A DNA stretch of 64,000 nt from Ruminococcus sp. AF41-9 (GTDB taxonomy: Bacteria; Bacillota; Clostridia; Lachnospirales; Lachnospiraceae), in assembly GCF_003477525.1 (NCBI RefSeq), contig NZ_QUDO01000005.1, positions 67,389 through 131,388 of the forward strand, read 5' to 3'. The notes beneath the pieces were generated by a model. That model did not search any database and had not been told where the DNA came from. It was given only the letters and a program-made list of their open reading frames with translations. A program made the translations under genes and the position numbers. The stretch's first letter is position 1, and each line of letters starts with the position of its first letter. Of the stretch, positions 53,641-62,582 are shown piece after piece.

Positions 53641-53722
53641 GGATAGATGAAAAACCACTCTCTATCTCCCCCCTCAAAAAATAAGCAGCCCTCGCAGAAA
53701 TGCGGGGGTTGTTTGTTTTTTA
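53634..53722 (+). ncRNA. Candidate small RNA with two hairpins
   Basis: TATAAT at 53628-53633, then GGATAGA (53641-53647) pairing with TCTATC (53661-53666), and the terminator stem at 53686-53711 with a T-run. There is no gene upstream on the plus strand for this terminator to serve. The -35 element is weak, so this is tentative. Confidence 0.3.
53686..53721. terminator. Strong bidirectional terminator upstream of the carbamate kinase gene
   Basis: Stem CAGCCCTCGCA (53686-53696), GAAA loop, TGCGGGGGTTG (53701-53711), then TTTGTTTTTT; an A-run on the left gives TTTTTT on the other strand. Confidence 0.75.
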
Positions 53723-53725
53723 TTA

Positions 53726-53754
53726 TTGCATTTCTTCTGTCCGTCTTTTATAAT
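53726..53754 (+). promoter_or_regulatory. Promoter of the carbamate kinase gene
   Basis: TTGCAT (53726-53731), 17 bp spacer, TATAAT (53749-53754). The leader of about 100 bases contains a GTAAC...GTTAC palindrome (53787-53827). Confidence 0.8.
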
Positions 53755-53862
53755 GTAAAATATCTTTAAAACTGAAAATTTGTAACTCTTCAGCCATCTA
53801 CATGAAGTTACTGAACCGTTACGAAAATTTGCACAAAATAATAAAAAAGCGAGGTATTTCCC

Positions 53863-54795
53863 ATGAGCGAAAAAATTACAGTAGTTGCATTGGGTCACAG
53901 AGCGTTAGGCACCACTCTCCCTGAACAGAAAATTGCCACAAAAAAAGCTGCCAAGGCTATCGCAGACCTTGTAGAAGCAGGAAACCGTGTGGTAATCTCA
54001 CACAGTAACGGTCCTCAGGTCGGCATGATCCACACAGCCATGAACGAATTTGGAAAAACACACCCGGATTACACATTCGCGCCTATGTCCGTATGTTCTG
54101 CCATGAGCCAGGGCTATATCGGATACGACCTGCAGACTGCCATCCGCGCAGAGCTGATCTCCCGTGGTATTTATAAACCGGTTGCCACCATTCTTACCCA
54201 GGTTGTGATCGATCCATATGATGATGCATTCGCAGAACCTGAGAAGATCATCGGCCGTGTCCTCACAGAAGAAGAGGCAGAAGCAGAAGAAAACAAAGGA
54301 AACTTTGTCACAAAACTCGCAGACGGAACCTATAAGAGAATCGTCGCAGCTCCGAAGCCTCAGAAGATCGTAGAGCTTGAAACCATCCGCACACTTGTTG
54401 ATGCCGGACAGGTAGTTATCGCAGCCGGCGGCGGCGGAATCCCGGTTATGGAGCAGGGAATCGACCTTCACGGCGCAAGTGCCATCATTGAAAAAGACCT
54501 CGCCAGCGGACTTCTCGCACAGGAATTAAACGCAGATACGCTTCTGATCCTTACCAGTGTGGAAAAAGTCAGCCTCAACCTTGGTCAGGACAATGAAGAA
54601 TACCTCGGTACAATTTCCGTAGAAGATGCAAAGAAATACATGGATGACAATCAGTTCGCACCAGGTTCCATGCTTCCGAAATTTGAAGCCGGAATCGACT
54701 TCATTGAAAACGGCGATGGCAGAAGAACTATTATCACCGATATTCCTCATGCAAAAGACGGATATTTTGAAAAGACAGGTACCATCATCAAATAA
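53863..54795 (+). CDS. arcC: Carbamate kinase family protein, divergent
   Basis: 310 residues, the length of carbamate kinase. NGPQVG (in ISHSNGPQVG), SAMSQGYIGYDLQ, VVIAAGGGGIPV and GSMLPKFEAG align with the family. Departures: the N-terminal LGGNAL motif reads LGHRALGTTLPEQ, DKVYINFG reads EKVSLNLG, and MGPK reads MLPK. The family makes ATP from carbamoyl phosphate in fermentative arginine, agmatine or purine use. No carbamoyltransferase or deiminase is near, so the pathway cannot be given; substrate use may differ. GAGGTATTTCCC precedes the ATG. It is monocistronic. Confidence 0.85.
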   Translation: MSEKITVVALGHRALGTTLPEQKIATKKAAKAIADLVEAGNRVVISHSNGPQVGMIHTAMNEFGKTHPDYTFAPMSVCSAMSQGYIGYDLQTAIRAELISRGIYKPVATILTQVVIDPYDDAFAEPEKIIGRVLTEEEAEAEENKGNFVTKLADGTYKRIVAAPKPQKIVELETIRTLVDAGQVVIAAGGGGIPVMEQGIDLHGASAIIEKDLASGLLAQELNADTLLILTSVEKVSLNLGQDNEEYLGTISVEDAKKYMDDNQFAPGSMLPKFEAGIDFIENGDGRRTIITDIPHAKDGYFEKTGTIIK

Positions 54796-54847
54796 AACCA
54801 TTTATCCAGTATCTTCAACAGCAGCATACTGATTCTGAAATAGAAAC

Positions 54848-54883
54848 AAAAAACTCACGCCCGAAAACGACGTGAGTTTTTTT
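54848..54883. terminator. Bidirectional terminator between arcC and nrdD
   Basis: Stem AACTCACG (54852-54859) with CGTGAGTT (54871-54878), flanked by an A-run on the left and a T-run on the right, serving both converging genes. Confidence 0.85.
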
Positions 54884-54937
54884 ATTTCTTTATTTCTGTC
54901 TGACAGATTCATCAATTTTTTATTCCTGCGTAAATTT

Positions 54938-57071
54938 CTACATGGACTTACGTTCCGCGATCTCCGCCATCTTTGCTTCATTCAGGCGGGTATCACCATG
55001 CACACGGCTGTAAGACAGGTATCCATTCATACGGTCAATCTTTGTCAGGTTCTTGGAGCCGCATACCGGGCATACATCCATTTCCAGTTCTTCGTGACCA
55101 CAGTCATCGCAGTAAGCCAGGGAAAGGTTTACACCCTCATAATATCCCAGAGACATCGCTCTGCGGATCAGGGTACGGATTGCTTCACGGTTATAGTCGA
55201 TCGGGTATCTTACATACTGGATCTTACCGCCATTACAAAGTTCCCAGAAACGTCCCTCCAGATCCTGTTTCTCGATCGGAGTCACGTCCTCTGTTACATG
55301 ACAGTGGAAACTGTTGCTTACATACGGACGGTCGGAAACGCCTTTTACGATACCATATTTCTTACGGAACTGCTCCACCTGAAGTCCGCAAAGACTCTCT
55401 GCCGGTGTTCCGTAAATTGCATAAAGGTAACCGTCCTGCTCTTTAAACTCATTGACTTTCTTATTGATATATTTCAGAACTTCCAGAGCAAACTGCCCAT
55501 CCTCGGCAATGGACTTGCCATTATAAAGTTCCTGAAGCTCATTTAAAGCTGTAATTCCAAAAGAAGCAGTCATCGGTTTCAGGATCTTGCCGATCTTTTC
55601 ATTCGGTTTCAGATGTCCGCCATAGAAACCGCCCTCGCAGTATCCCAGCGGGTTCGTGGATGCACGCATCTGTCCCAGATAATCATACGTACGAATATGA
55701 AGATTACGGATCATCTCAAGGTAGAAATCCAGTACCTCATAGAAATCTCTGCTCTCTGCTCTCGCTTTTGCAAGGATCATCGGAAGATGAAGACTTACTG
55801 CACCAATGTTAAATCGTCCTACAAACACTGGCACATCCTTGTCATCTGCCGGATACATACCGCCTCTCTCATACCACGGGCTTAAAAATGCACGGCATCC
55901 CATCGCTGATCACTTTTCCATACTGCTTGTACATACTGGAAATATAACCTTTTCCGGACATGGACAGCCAGTCCGGATACATGGTCTTTGCAGAACAGTC
56001 CACGCCTGCTTCAAACACATCCTCACTGATCTTGCCTTTTCCATGGATATTTTCATCATAAAGAAAAACAATCTTCGGGAAAAGTACCGGTTTCTTACGG
56101 TCTTTCTTGCCCTGTCCGCCTTTGTGTACCTCAAGGAGGGAAATACTTGCCATTTTCTCAAACTGTTTCGTTCCCAGTCCCAGAGTTACCGTTACGAACG
56201 GATAGTCTCCTCTGGAAGAACCTACAGTATTCAGCTTATATTCAATTCCCTGCCATCCCTGATCAAACTCTCTTCTGACTTTATCCAGAGCATATTCAAT
56301 GGCACGTTCCTCGCGTCCGCTCCAGTTCTCATCTGAATATTTCAGGAATTCCTGAATATATTTGTCATAGCTCTTCTGTGCGTACGGTGCAAGGATCTTG
56401 TCCACTTCCGGTACAGTAAAACCGCCATACTGCTGCGCCGCAGTACTCAGAATGATATCGCCCATAACATCAAATGCAGTATCCAGGGTTTTCGGCTCGT
56501 TGTACCATACATTGCCCATCTCAAAACCACCTTTGAGTACAGACGCCACATCAAAAAGACAGCAGTTCATGGTATCCAGACGTGCTGACTGGTCATGGAT
56601 ATAGATATATCCATCCTTACATGCCTGCAGTTCATTACGATTCATGAAAAACTTACGGTAAAGTTCTTTATTCAGCTCATTAAAAATCAGGCTTCGTTTC
56701 GTGGCAACCAGTGCACTGTCTGTATTGGCATTGCTCTTGTCTCCGATGTAACGGATCGCCTGACTCTTGGTGTACACATCATCCATCATATGAATGAAGT
56801 CAAGTTTATAGTTTCTGTAATCACGATAGCTCTTAGCTACAGCCGGGTTTACTCTCTCCAGGGCACCCTCTACGATATTATGCATCTCCTGAATCTGAAT
56901 CTCATTCTTCCCCAGAGACGCTGCATGCTCCTCCGCAAACCGGCAGATAAATTCTTTCTCTTTGTCAGAAAATGTATATAAGATTCTGGCTGCCGACTTA
57001 TTTACTGCTGCTACGATTTTCTGTGAATTAAACTCTTCCCTTGTACCATCTTTCTTGATTACATATATCAT
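54938..57071 (-). pseudogene. nrdD: Anaerobic ribonucleoside-triphosphate reductase NrdD, broken by a 2-base deletion (probable sequencing error)
   Basis: Frames 55869-57071 and 54938-55903 form one class III reductase of about 711 residues. ATP-cone at the N-terminus (MIYVIKKDGTREEFNSQKIV), catalytic barrel (GYIYIHDQSARLDTMNCCLF, TVGSSRGDYPFVTVTLG), glycyl radical site RMNGYLSYSRVHG, and zinc site CDDCG...CPVCGS. At about 55904 the conserved VISPMGCR reads VISDGMP; adding CC restores ISPMGCRAFLSPWYERGG. An anaerobe with no other reductase in view should need it, so an assembly error is likely. The start at 57071 has TAGGAG 9 bases upstream. No nrdG follows within the window's adjacent gene space. 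Confidence 0.9.
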
Positions 57072-57086
57072 ACCATTTGCTCCTAC

Positions 57087-57134
57087 ATACAATATATAGT
57101 ATTATTTCCTTTCGTTGACCACAATTTATTCTAT
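57087..57134 (-). promoter_or_regulatory. Pair of NrdR boxes upstream of nrdD
   Basis: Box 1, 57087-57102, reads ATACTATATATTGTAT on the minus strand, 14 of 16 to the NrdR consensus. Box 2, 57119-57134, CCACAATTTATTCTAT on the plus strand, about 12 of 16. Centres lie 32 bp apart, about three turns, the usual NrdR spacing. Confidence 0.75.
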
Positions 57135-57191
57135 ATGTGGTACGTTTATCAAGTATAGCACAGTCTCTCTCAAAAGGGAAGGGGAAAAAAA

Positions 57192-58040
57192 TTATTCGTC
57201 ATATTGCTGAATTTGATATAACGCCACGTAATTGTACTGCTCATCCAGAGAGACTGCCGTGAGCTCATATCCGGTATGTAATTCAACTCTCTCCTGCTGC
57301 TTCGCTTTGTCAAATTTCACAGTTTCTGTCTTTCCGGAAGGCTCTGTGATTTCCAGTGCAACTGCCTCCCAGCCGGATTCAATGATATATTCTCCCGGAA
57401 TGATCTCATTCTCTCCTGCCACACAGGTTCCTGCATCTGTATCAATATAAAAGCTCTCATACTCCGCCAGTTCTTCCTGACTGAGAGGCAGTCCATAATC
57501 CTCTTTCTTCTCAGAAAATATTCCGGTTATATCAATTCCCAGCTCATCACTGACAAAATTCTCAATCTCATATCCGATACGTTCTGCATACTCCGGAGCA
57601 TACTCGATCAACGCAACCACACCTGCCAGGATCACCCAGAAAATAACCGCTTTTTTGCTTTTTCTTTTCTTCTTTTTTGCCGGAGCAGGGCTTTTTCCCG
57701 CATATGTACGGGCAGTCTGTGCCGCAGCAGTCTGTTTTTTTGCAGTCTGCTTTCTCACATCCTGAGTTTTAATATTCTGCGCTTTTACAGTCTGATTCTT
57801 CGTCTTCCGCGCATTTACATTCTGCGTCTTTGTCGTCCCTGACACAGTCCGGCTTCTGTCCGGCAGCGGAATCTCGCTTTCCCTCATGGCCTTTCTCACC
57901 TTTGCAGACGCATGGCGGTAATGTTCTGACCGGTCCTCATTTAAATGATACAGCTCTGCATCACATCTATACGGCATTCCACAGTATTTACATCTGCCAT
58001 CTACGATCGGCCCGTCACAGACCTGACATCTTTTTCCCAT
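57192..58040 (-). CDS. Zinc-ribbon membrane protein of unknown function
   Basis: 282 residues. N-terminal zinc ribbon CQVCDGPIVDGRCKYCG (residues 5-21), then a long basic, Lys/Gln/Thr-rich linker with near-repeats (TQNVNARKTKNQTVKAQNIK, TQDVRKQTAKKQTAAAQTA). A membrane helix follows (AVIFWVILAGVVALIEYAP, about 130-148) and an outside domain of about 130 residues, LSQEELAEYESFYIDTDAGT to the end, with GENEIIPGEYIIESGWEAVA. The end recalls small beta domains found in Lachnospiraceae lipoprotein-like proteins, but I do not recognise a named family. AAAGGGGG precedes the ATG. It probably has its own transcript between nrdD and asnA. Confidence 0.75.
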   Translation of the reverse strand: MGKRCQVCDGPIVDGRCKYCGMPYRCDAELYHLNEDRSEHYRHASAKVRKAMRESEIPLPDRSRTVSGTTKTQNVNARKTKNQTVKAQNIKTQDVRKQTAKKQTAAAQTARTYAGKSPAPAKKKKRKSKKAVIFWVILAGVVALIEYAPEYAERIGYEIENFVSDELGIDITGIFSEKKEDYGLPLSQEELAEYESFYIDTDAGTCVAGENEIIPGEYIIESGWEAVALEITEPSGKTETVKFDKAKQQERVELHTGYELTAVSLDEQYNYVALYQIQQYDE

Positions 58041-58186
58041 CTCTCGTCCCCCTTTATCAAAAAATCAAACGGATATTTACCGTTTCCTGATAACAGTTTC
58101 CGTTTCCTGTCCCTCAACGGGATATTTTCTCCCATTCTTCGTCTCAATTTATTTTAACATTTTATCCCAATCTTGCAATGTCTAAA
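58041..58186. other. Gap between the divergent zinc-ribbon gene and asnA
   Basis: No gene; AT-rich. It should hold the leftward promoter for the zinc-ribbon gene; none is clear. The asnA promoter and leader follow at 58187. Confidence 0.4.
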
Positions 58187-58215
58187 TTGCCAACCGGGCA
58201 GTTTCCTGTTATAAT
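58187..58215 (+). promoter_or_regulatory. Promoter of asnA
   Basis: TTGCCA (58187-58192), 17 bp spacer, TATAAT (58210-58215). The transcript would begin near 58222, about 200 bases before asnA. Confidence 0.8.
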
Positions 58216-58221
58216 GTCGAA

Positions 58222-58420
58222 GGAAAAGATTGTTACCGTTCATCCACTGTTATCCGAAAAGCAGGCTCCCCGTCGGACTGTACGGGCAGCACAGACAGTA
58301 ACAAAAGATTAATGGATATTCAACACTGGCATCCCACCAAAATACTGCACCGGATGACTGCAATGTTTTCGTGGCCTGCTATCGAATATGCAAGCATAAA
58401 AATGTAGGAGGAATCAAACA
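58222..58420 (+). ncRNA. Long structured leader of asnA (unidentified)
   Basis: TTGTTAC (58230-58236) pairs with GTAACAA (58298-58304), enclosing CCCGT/ACGGG extended by GCT/AGC (58265-58290). ATCCA (58242-58246) can pair with TGGAT (58313-58317) outside that stem, which would make a pseudoknot. CATCC (58330-58334) can pair with GGATG (58352-58356). No T-box AGGGTGG-ACCGCG motif and no T-run terminator were seen. Role unknown. Confidence 0.4.
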
Positions 58421-59428
58421 ATGGAACAGATTAAAATTCCAGATGGTTACCATTCATCTCTGAATCTCCATGACACTCAGATTGCCATCAAGACTGTGAA
58501 AGATTTCTTTCAGCAGACTCTGGCTCAGAAACTGAACCTGCTTCGTGTTTCTGCACCTGTATTTGTCAATCCGTCTTCCGGTCTGAATGATAACTTAAAC
58601 GGCGTAGAACGTCCGGTCAGCTTCGATATCAAAGGACAGCCGGAAAACGCCGAGATCGTACACTCCCTTGCAAAATGGAAAAGATACGCATTAAAGAAAT
58701 ACGGATTCGCACACGGCGAAGGTCTTTACACTGACATGATCGCGATCCGCCGCGACGAAGATCTGGACAACATCCACTCCGTATATGTAGACCAGTGGGA
58801 CTGGGAAAAAATCATCAGCAAAGAAGAAAGAAACATGGACACACTGGTTTCCACAGTGCGTGCAATCTACAGTGTTCTTCGTAAAACAGAGAAATACATG
58901 GCTGTACAGTACGATTACATCGAAGAAATCCTTCCAAGAGAAATCGCATTCGTCAGCACTCAGGAACTGGTTGACATGTATCCGGATCTCACTCCGAAGG
59001 AACGTGAATACAAGATCGTTAAGGAAAAAGGTGCTGTTTTCCTTATGCAGGTAGGTAAAACCTTAAGCAACGGAGAACGCCACGACGGACGTGCCCCGGA
59101 CTATGATGACTGGGAATTAAACGGTGATATCCTCGTTTACTATCCGGTTCTCGACATTGCTCTGGAACTTTCTTCCATGGGTATCCGTGTAGACGAAGAA
59201 TCACTTGACAGCCAGCTTACCATCGCAGGCTGCGACGACAGACGTGAGCTTCCGTTCCAGAAAGCCATCCTCAATCAGGAACTTCCTTACACGATCGGCG
59301 GTGGTATCGGACAGTCCCGTATCTGTATGTTCTTCCTCAGAAAGGCCCACATCGGCGAAGTACACGCTTCCCTGTGGCCGAAAGAAGTTATGGAAGAGGC
59401 AGAGGCAAAGGGCGTACAGCTTCTGTAG
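58421..59428 (+). CDS. asnA: Aspartate-ammonia ligase (AsnA)
   Basis: 335 residues, the usual length. LRVSAPVFVNPSSGLNDNLNGVERPV, EIVHSLAKWKRYAL, DMIAIRRDEDLDNIHSVYVDQWDWE, LPYTIGGGIGQSR and HIGEVHASLWP are signatures of this class II synthetase-like enzyme. It makes asparagine from aspartate, ammonia and ATP. GTAGGAGG lies 7 bases before ATG. A CBS-domain gene follows 135 bases later. Confidence 0.98.
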   Translation: MEQIKIPDGYHSSLNLHDTQIAIKTVKDFFQQTLAQKLNLLRVSAPVFVNPSSGLNDNLNGVERPVSFDIKGQPENAEIVHSLAKWKRYALKKYGFAHGEGLYTDMIAIRRDEDLDNIHSVYVDQWDWEKIISKEERNMDTLVSTVRAIYSVLRKTEKYMAVQYDYIEEILPREIAFVSTQELVDMYPDLTPKEREYKIVKEKGAVFLMQVGKTLSNGERHDGRAPDYDDWELNGDILVYYPVLDIALELSSMGIRVDEESLDSQLTIAGCDDRRELPFQKAILNQELPYTIGGGIGQSRICMFFLRKAHIGEVHASLWPKEVMEEAEAKGVQLL

Positions 59429-59563
59429 CCGACACCTTTCTCCAGGCAGTAAGCGATCTGATCTGCGGTTCACTCAGTGCCCGATATTACACTTTCCGGG
59501 ATTTTATCAGTGAACAGCAGCATCTCTTAACACTATGAACTATGTAATGGGGTAAATACGAAA

Positions 59564-60007
59564 GTGAATATTTTATTTTTCTTAACACCCAAAAGTGAAG
59601 TTGCCTACATTTTTGAAGATGAAACCTTACGTCAGACTGTTGAAAAAATGGAACACAGAAAATTTTCCTGTATTCCCATGCTGAGTCTGGACGGCAAATA
59701 TCTGGGAACCATCTCCGAGGGCGATCTTCTCTGGGGAATGAAAACACTGAACGTCTCAAATCTGAAGTCTGCTGAAGATATTTCCATTATGGCAATCCCG
59801 CGCCGTGCTACCTATAAGGCAGTTCACGCAGATTCCAAAATGGAAGACCTTCTGGACTGCGCCATCAACCAGAACTTTGTTCCGGTCGTAGACGATCAGG
59901 GATTCTTTATCGGTATCATTACCCGTAAAGAAATCATCAAATACTGCTATAAAGAGCTGAAAAAATACGCAGCTTCTGAAGCTTCCGAAAAGCCGGAGCA
60001 GCAGTAA
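59564..60007 (+). CDS. CBS-domain protein
   Basis: 147 residues starting GTG 59564. Two CBS units in tandem (IFEDETLRQTVEKMEHRKFSCIPMLSLDGKYLGTISEGDLL and ADSKMEDLLDCAINQNFVPVVDDQGFFIGIITRKEII), the pattern of AcuB-like sensors of adenine nucleotides. No effector domain is attached. The ribosome site (GGGG) is weak. It may be read through from asnA. Ligand and target unknown. Confidence 0.85.
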   Translation: MNILFFLTPKSEVAYIFEDETLRQTVEKMEHRKFSCIPMLSLDGKYLGTISEGDLLWGMKTLNVSNLKSAEDISIMAIPRRATYKAVHADSKMEDLLDCAINQNFVPVVDDQGFFIGIITRKEIIKYCYKELKKYAASEASEKPEQQ

Positions 60008-60071
60008 TATAAAGCAGCAGGCAGAACCAGACGGCTGCCTGAGAACATCGATGCCTGTCTGTCTGCACAAT

Positions 60072-60115
60072 AAAAAAGCTGTAATGAGTCTTTTTTCACT
60101 CATTGCAGCTTTTTT
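60072..60115. terminator. Bidirectional terminator after the CBS gene
   Basis: AAAAAAGCTGTAATGAGT (60072-60089) with ACTCATTGCAGCTTTTTT (60098-60115), an 18-base arm pair with one mismatch, flanked by A and T runs in its own ends. Confidence 0.85.
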
Positions 60116-60193
60116 CATCATGGTTCTTTACTGACCTTTTTATTATCTTTTATTATCTTTCCTGATCTTTTATGCTGTCTTTTCTGTGTTTTC

Positions 60194-61123
60194 TCACTTC
60201 TGTGCCAGCAGCTTTCCAAACAAAGCCGCCAGAACCTGCTGGAACAGCGTCCCGATCATAACCGGAAAAAGCACCTCTCCCGGAAAATAAGCCGCTGCGA
60301 TCACAGCTCCCGCACTGATATTCCGCATCCCGGTTCCGTACATCATGGAAACTGCGGTTGCGCGGTCCTGCCGGAAAAGATGAGCCACCAGCCATCCCAG
60401 TGCATATCCGCTGGCTGCCAGAACCAGAATCGCACCAGCCACCTTTACCCTCTGTAAATTCATGTTCCGGACATAAGGTGCCACCTTCGAGGAATTGGAA
60501 GTCACCACAAAGATCAGTGCCATTTTCGAAAAAGGAGCCAGCTTTCCCGGCCAGGTTTTCATTACTTTTCCTTTGGTCACTTCGTTCAGTGCCATTGCCA
60601 GAACTGCCGGAAACGCAACCATAAAGACCAGCTCACGCATCATCTTCGAAGTATCCATGGTAACGCTCGAACCAATCAGGATCCGCAGCGTCAGCGGAAT
60701 CAGAAACGGCGCCAGGATCGTATCCAGAATAACCAGTGACAGTGACAATGGACTGTTTCCGTCATAAATCGTCACCCACATCAGCCCGACCACAGCCGTA
60801 GGTACTGCAAACTCCAGCACCATCCCCGTGATCAGCTCCGGATTATCTCCGAAGAAAAGATGTCCTGCCGCACACGCTGCGGAAGGAATTACTGCATGAA
60901 GCAGCACCAGAATGGTCAATAATGCTCCCGGATGTCCGAACACATTCGCCACATCCCGAAAACGCGATTTCAACGCCCCGGTAAATGTCATAAACGCAAA
61001 TACCACTGTCACAAACGGAAGTCCATGCTTCGCAATATCCGGAAAACACACTCCGAACAGCAGGCAGGTGGGTGTCACCAGCGCCATCCATTTTTCTATA
61101 AAACGATTAAATCTGTTCAGCAT
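60194..61123 (-). CDS. Bile acid:sodium symporter family (BASS/SBF) membrane protein
   Basis: 309 residues, about nine or ten helices. PTCLLFGVCFPDIAKHG, FMTFTGALKSRFRDV, PTAVVGLMWVTIYDGN, MRELVFMVAFPAVLA and SMMYGTGMRNISAGAVIAAAYFPGEVLFPVMIGTLFQQ fit the SBF family (the last block holds the cross-over motif). The ATG follows the glnQ-like stop without a gap (TAAATG) and has no ribosome site, so translation would depend on the upstream gene. The substrate is unknown; many bacterial BASS proteins carry organic acids or keto acids, not bile acids. Confidence 0.85.
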   Translation of the reverse strand: MLNRFNRFIEKWMALVTPTCLLFGVCFPDIAKHGLPFVTVVFAFMTFTGALKSRFRDVANVFGHPGALLTILVLLHAVIPSAACAAGHLFFGDNPELITGMVLEFAVPTAVVGLMWVTIYDGNSPLSLSLVILDTILAPFLIPLTLRILIGSSVTMDTSKMMRELVFMVAFPAVLAMALNEVTKGKVMKTWPGKLAPFSKMALIFVVTSNSSKVAPYVRNMNLQRVKVAGAILVLAASGYALGWLVAHLFRQDRATAVSMMYGTGMRNISAGAVIAAAYFPGEVLFPVMIGTLFQQVLAALFGKLLAQK

Positions 61124-61864
61124 TTATAATACTTTTGAAAGGAAATCTTTCAGTCTCTGGTTCTTCGGATTTCCAAAGAACTCCTTCGGAGAATTTTCTT
61201 CCTGAATCTTACCGTCATCAATGAAAAGAACTCTGGTTGCAACCTCTCTCGCAAATCCCATTTCGTGAGTAACCACTACCATGGTCATACCGGACTGTGC
61301 CAGTTCCTTCATCAGCTCCAGAACCTCTCCTACCATCTCAGGGTCAAGCGCGGAAGTCGGCTCATCAAACAGCATGACATCCGGATTCATTGCCAGTGCA
61401 CGTGCAATTGCAATACGCTGTTTCTGACCGCCGGAAAGCATATCCGGGTAGGCATTTGCCTTGTCAGGAAGCCCTACTCGTGCCAGAAGTTCATCCGCTT
61501 TTTTGGATGCTTCCTCTTTTGTCATCAGTTTCAGCTCTACCGGTGCCAGCATAATGTTCTGCTTCACCGTCTTATGCGGGAAAAGATTAAACTGCTGGAA
61601 CACCATGCCGATTTTCTGACGGTGTCTGTTAATATCAACCTTCGGATCTGTAATATCTGTTCCTTCAAAGAGGATCTTGCCCCCTGTCGGAACTTCCAGA
61701 AGATTCAGGGAACGAAGGAAAGTGGATTTACCGGAACCGGAAGGACCGATGATTGCTACTACTTCTCCCTGACAGATATCTGTGGTAATTCCATCCAGAA
61801 CCTGATTGGCACCAAACGCCTTTTTCAGATCCTGCACCTGGATCAGTACATTTTTATCGCTCAC
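61124..61864 (-). CDS. glnQ: Polar amino acid ABC transporter, ATP-binding protein (GlnQ-like)
   Basis: 246 residues. The GTG start at 61864 overlaps the permease gene by 11 bases; AAAGGAG lies about 12 bases upstream. Walker [28 protein letters not shown], signature [16 protein letters not shown], Walker [14 protein letters not shown] and switch His in [10 protein letters not shown]. Matches GlnQ/HisP family. It energises uptake with the adjacent permease and the permuted binding protein. Specificity (Gln, Arg, Cys or other) cannot be read from the ATPase. Confidence 0.95.
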   Translation of the reverse strand: MSDKNVLIQVQDLKKAFGANQVLDGITTDICQGEVVAIIGPSGSGKSTFLRSLNLLEVPTGGKILFEGTDITDPKVDINRHRQKIGMVFQQFNLFPHKTVKQNIMLAPVELKLMTKEEASKKADELLARVGLPDKANAYPDMLSGGQKQRIAIARALAMNPDVMLFDEPTSALDPEMVGEVLELMKELAQSGMTMVVVTHEMGFAREVATRVLFIDDGKIQEENSPKEFFGNPKNQRLKDFLSKVL

Positions 61865-62561
61865 TGGTTCTTAATCTCCTTTCCAGTTTATTCATACCCC
61901 ATGTAAGAAGTCCAACGATCACAAGATAGATCGCCGCTGCCGCCATCAACGGCCAGAATGCGTTATAAGTACGGCTCTGGATCAGCATTGCACCTTTGGT
62001 AAGATCCATCATACCGATGTAACCGATAATAGATGTCTCTTTGATCAGCACAATAAACTCATTTACCAGTGCCGGAAGCACATTCTTAAACGCCTGCGGG
62101 ATAATGATCAGACGCATGGTCTGGCTGAAATTCAGTCCCAGGCTTCGTCCTGCTTCTGTCTGTCCCTGGTCAATGGACATGATACCGGAACGCACGATCT
62201 CAGCCACATAAGCACCGGAGTTGATACCGAAGGCAAGACCGCCGACGATAATCTTATTAATGCTCACAGAACCAAAAATTACAAAGTTCATGATCAGTAA
62301 CTGGATCATGGTCGGTGTTCCACGGATCACGGTCAGGTATACTCTGCAGACTGCATTGAGTATCTTAAAAGATCCTGACTTATCATGTGCGGAACGGATG
62401 ATTGCTACCAGAAAACCGATGATCAGTCCGACGATCACTGCGAATACAGTAATGATCAGAGTTGTTTTCAGACCATCCAGAAGCCACAGGTAACGGTCAT
62501 CTTTAATAAAGTTCAGATAAAAATCTTCTTTTACACTCGCTAAAATCATAGGATTATTCAT
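61854..62561 (-). CDS. Polar amino acid ABC transporter permease
   Basis: 235 residues, five helices. The HisMQ-type N-terminus ([26 protein letters not shown]), [18 protein letters not shown] and the EAA loop [30 protein letters not shown] are clear. It forms a homodimeric channel. AGAGGTTTTT precedes the ATG. It is 132 bases after the binding-protein gene, with a stem-loop between. Confidence 0.95.
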   Translation of the reverse strand: MNNPMILASVKEDFYLNFIKDDRYLWLLDGLKTTLIITVFAVIVGLIIGFLVAIIRSAHDKSGSFKILNAVCRVYLTVIRGTPTMIQLLIMNFVIFGSVSINKIIVGGLAFGINSGAYVAEIVRSGIMSIDQGQTEAGRSLGLNFSQTMRLIIIPQAFKNVLPALVNEFIVLIKETSIIGYIGMMDLTKGAMLIQSRTYNAFWPLMAAAAIYLVIVGLLTWGMNKLERRLRTSER

Positions 62562-62582
62562 AAAAACCTCTGTCTCGAAAAG

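Noticed and set aside
55869..55906. Programmed frameshift or intein in nrdD
   Set aside because: There is no slippery site or insert; two C bases are simply missing from a conserved Ser-Pro-Met-Gly block, best explained as an error.
58222..58420. T-box leader for asnA
   Set aside because: The T-box consensus (AGGGTGG-ACCGCG) and the following terminator are missing, so the leader was left as unidentified.
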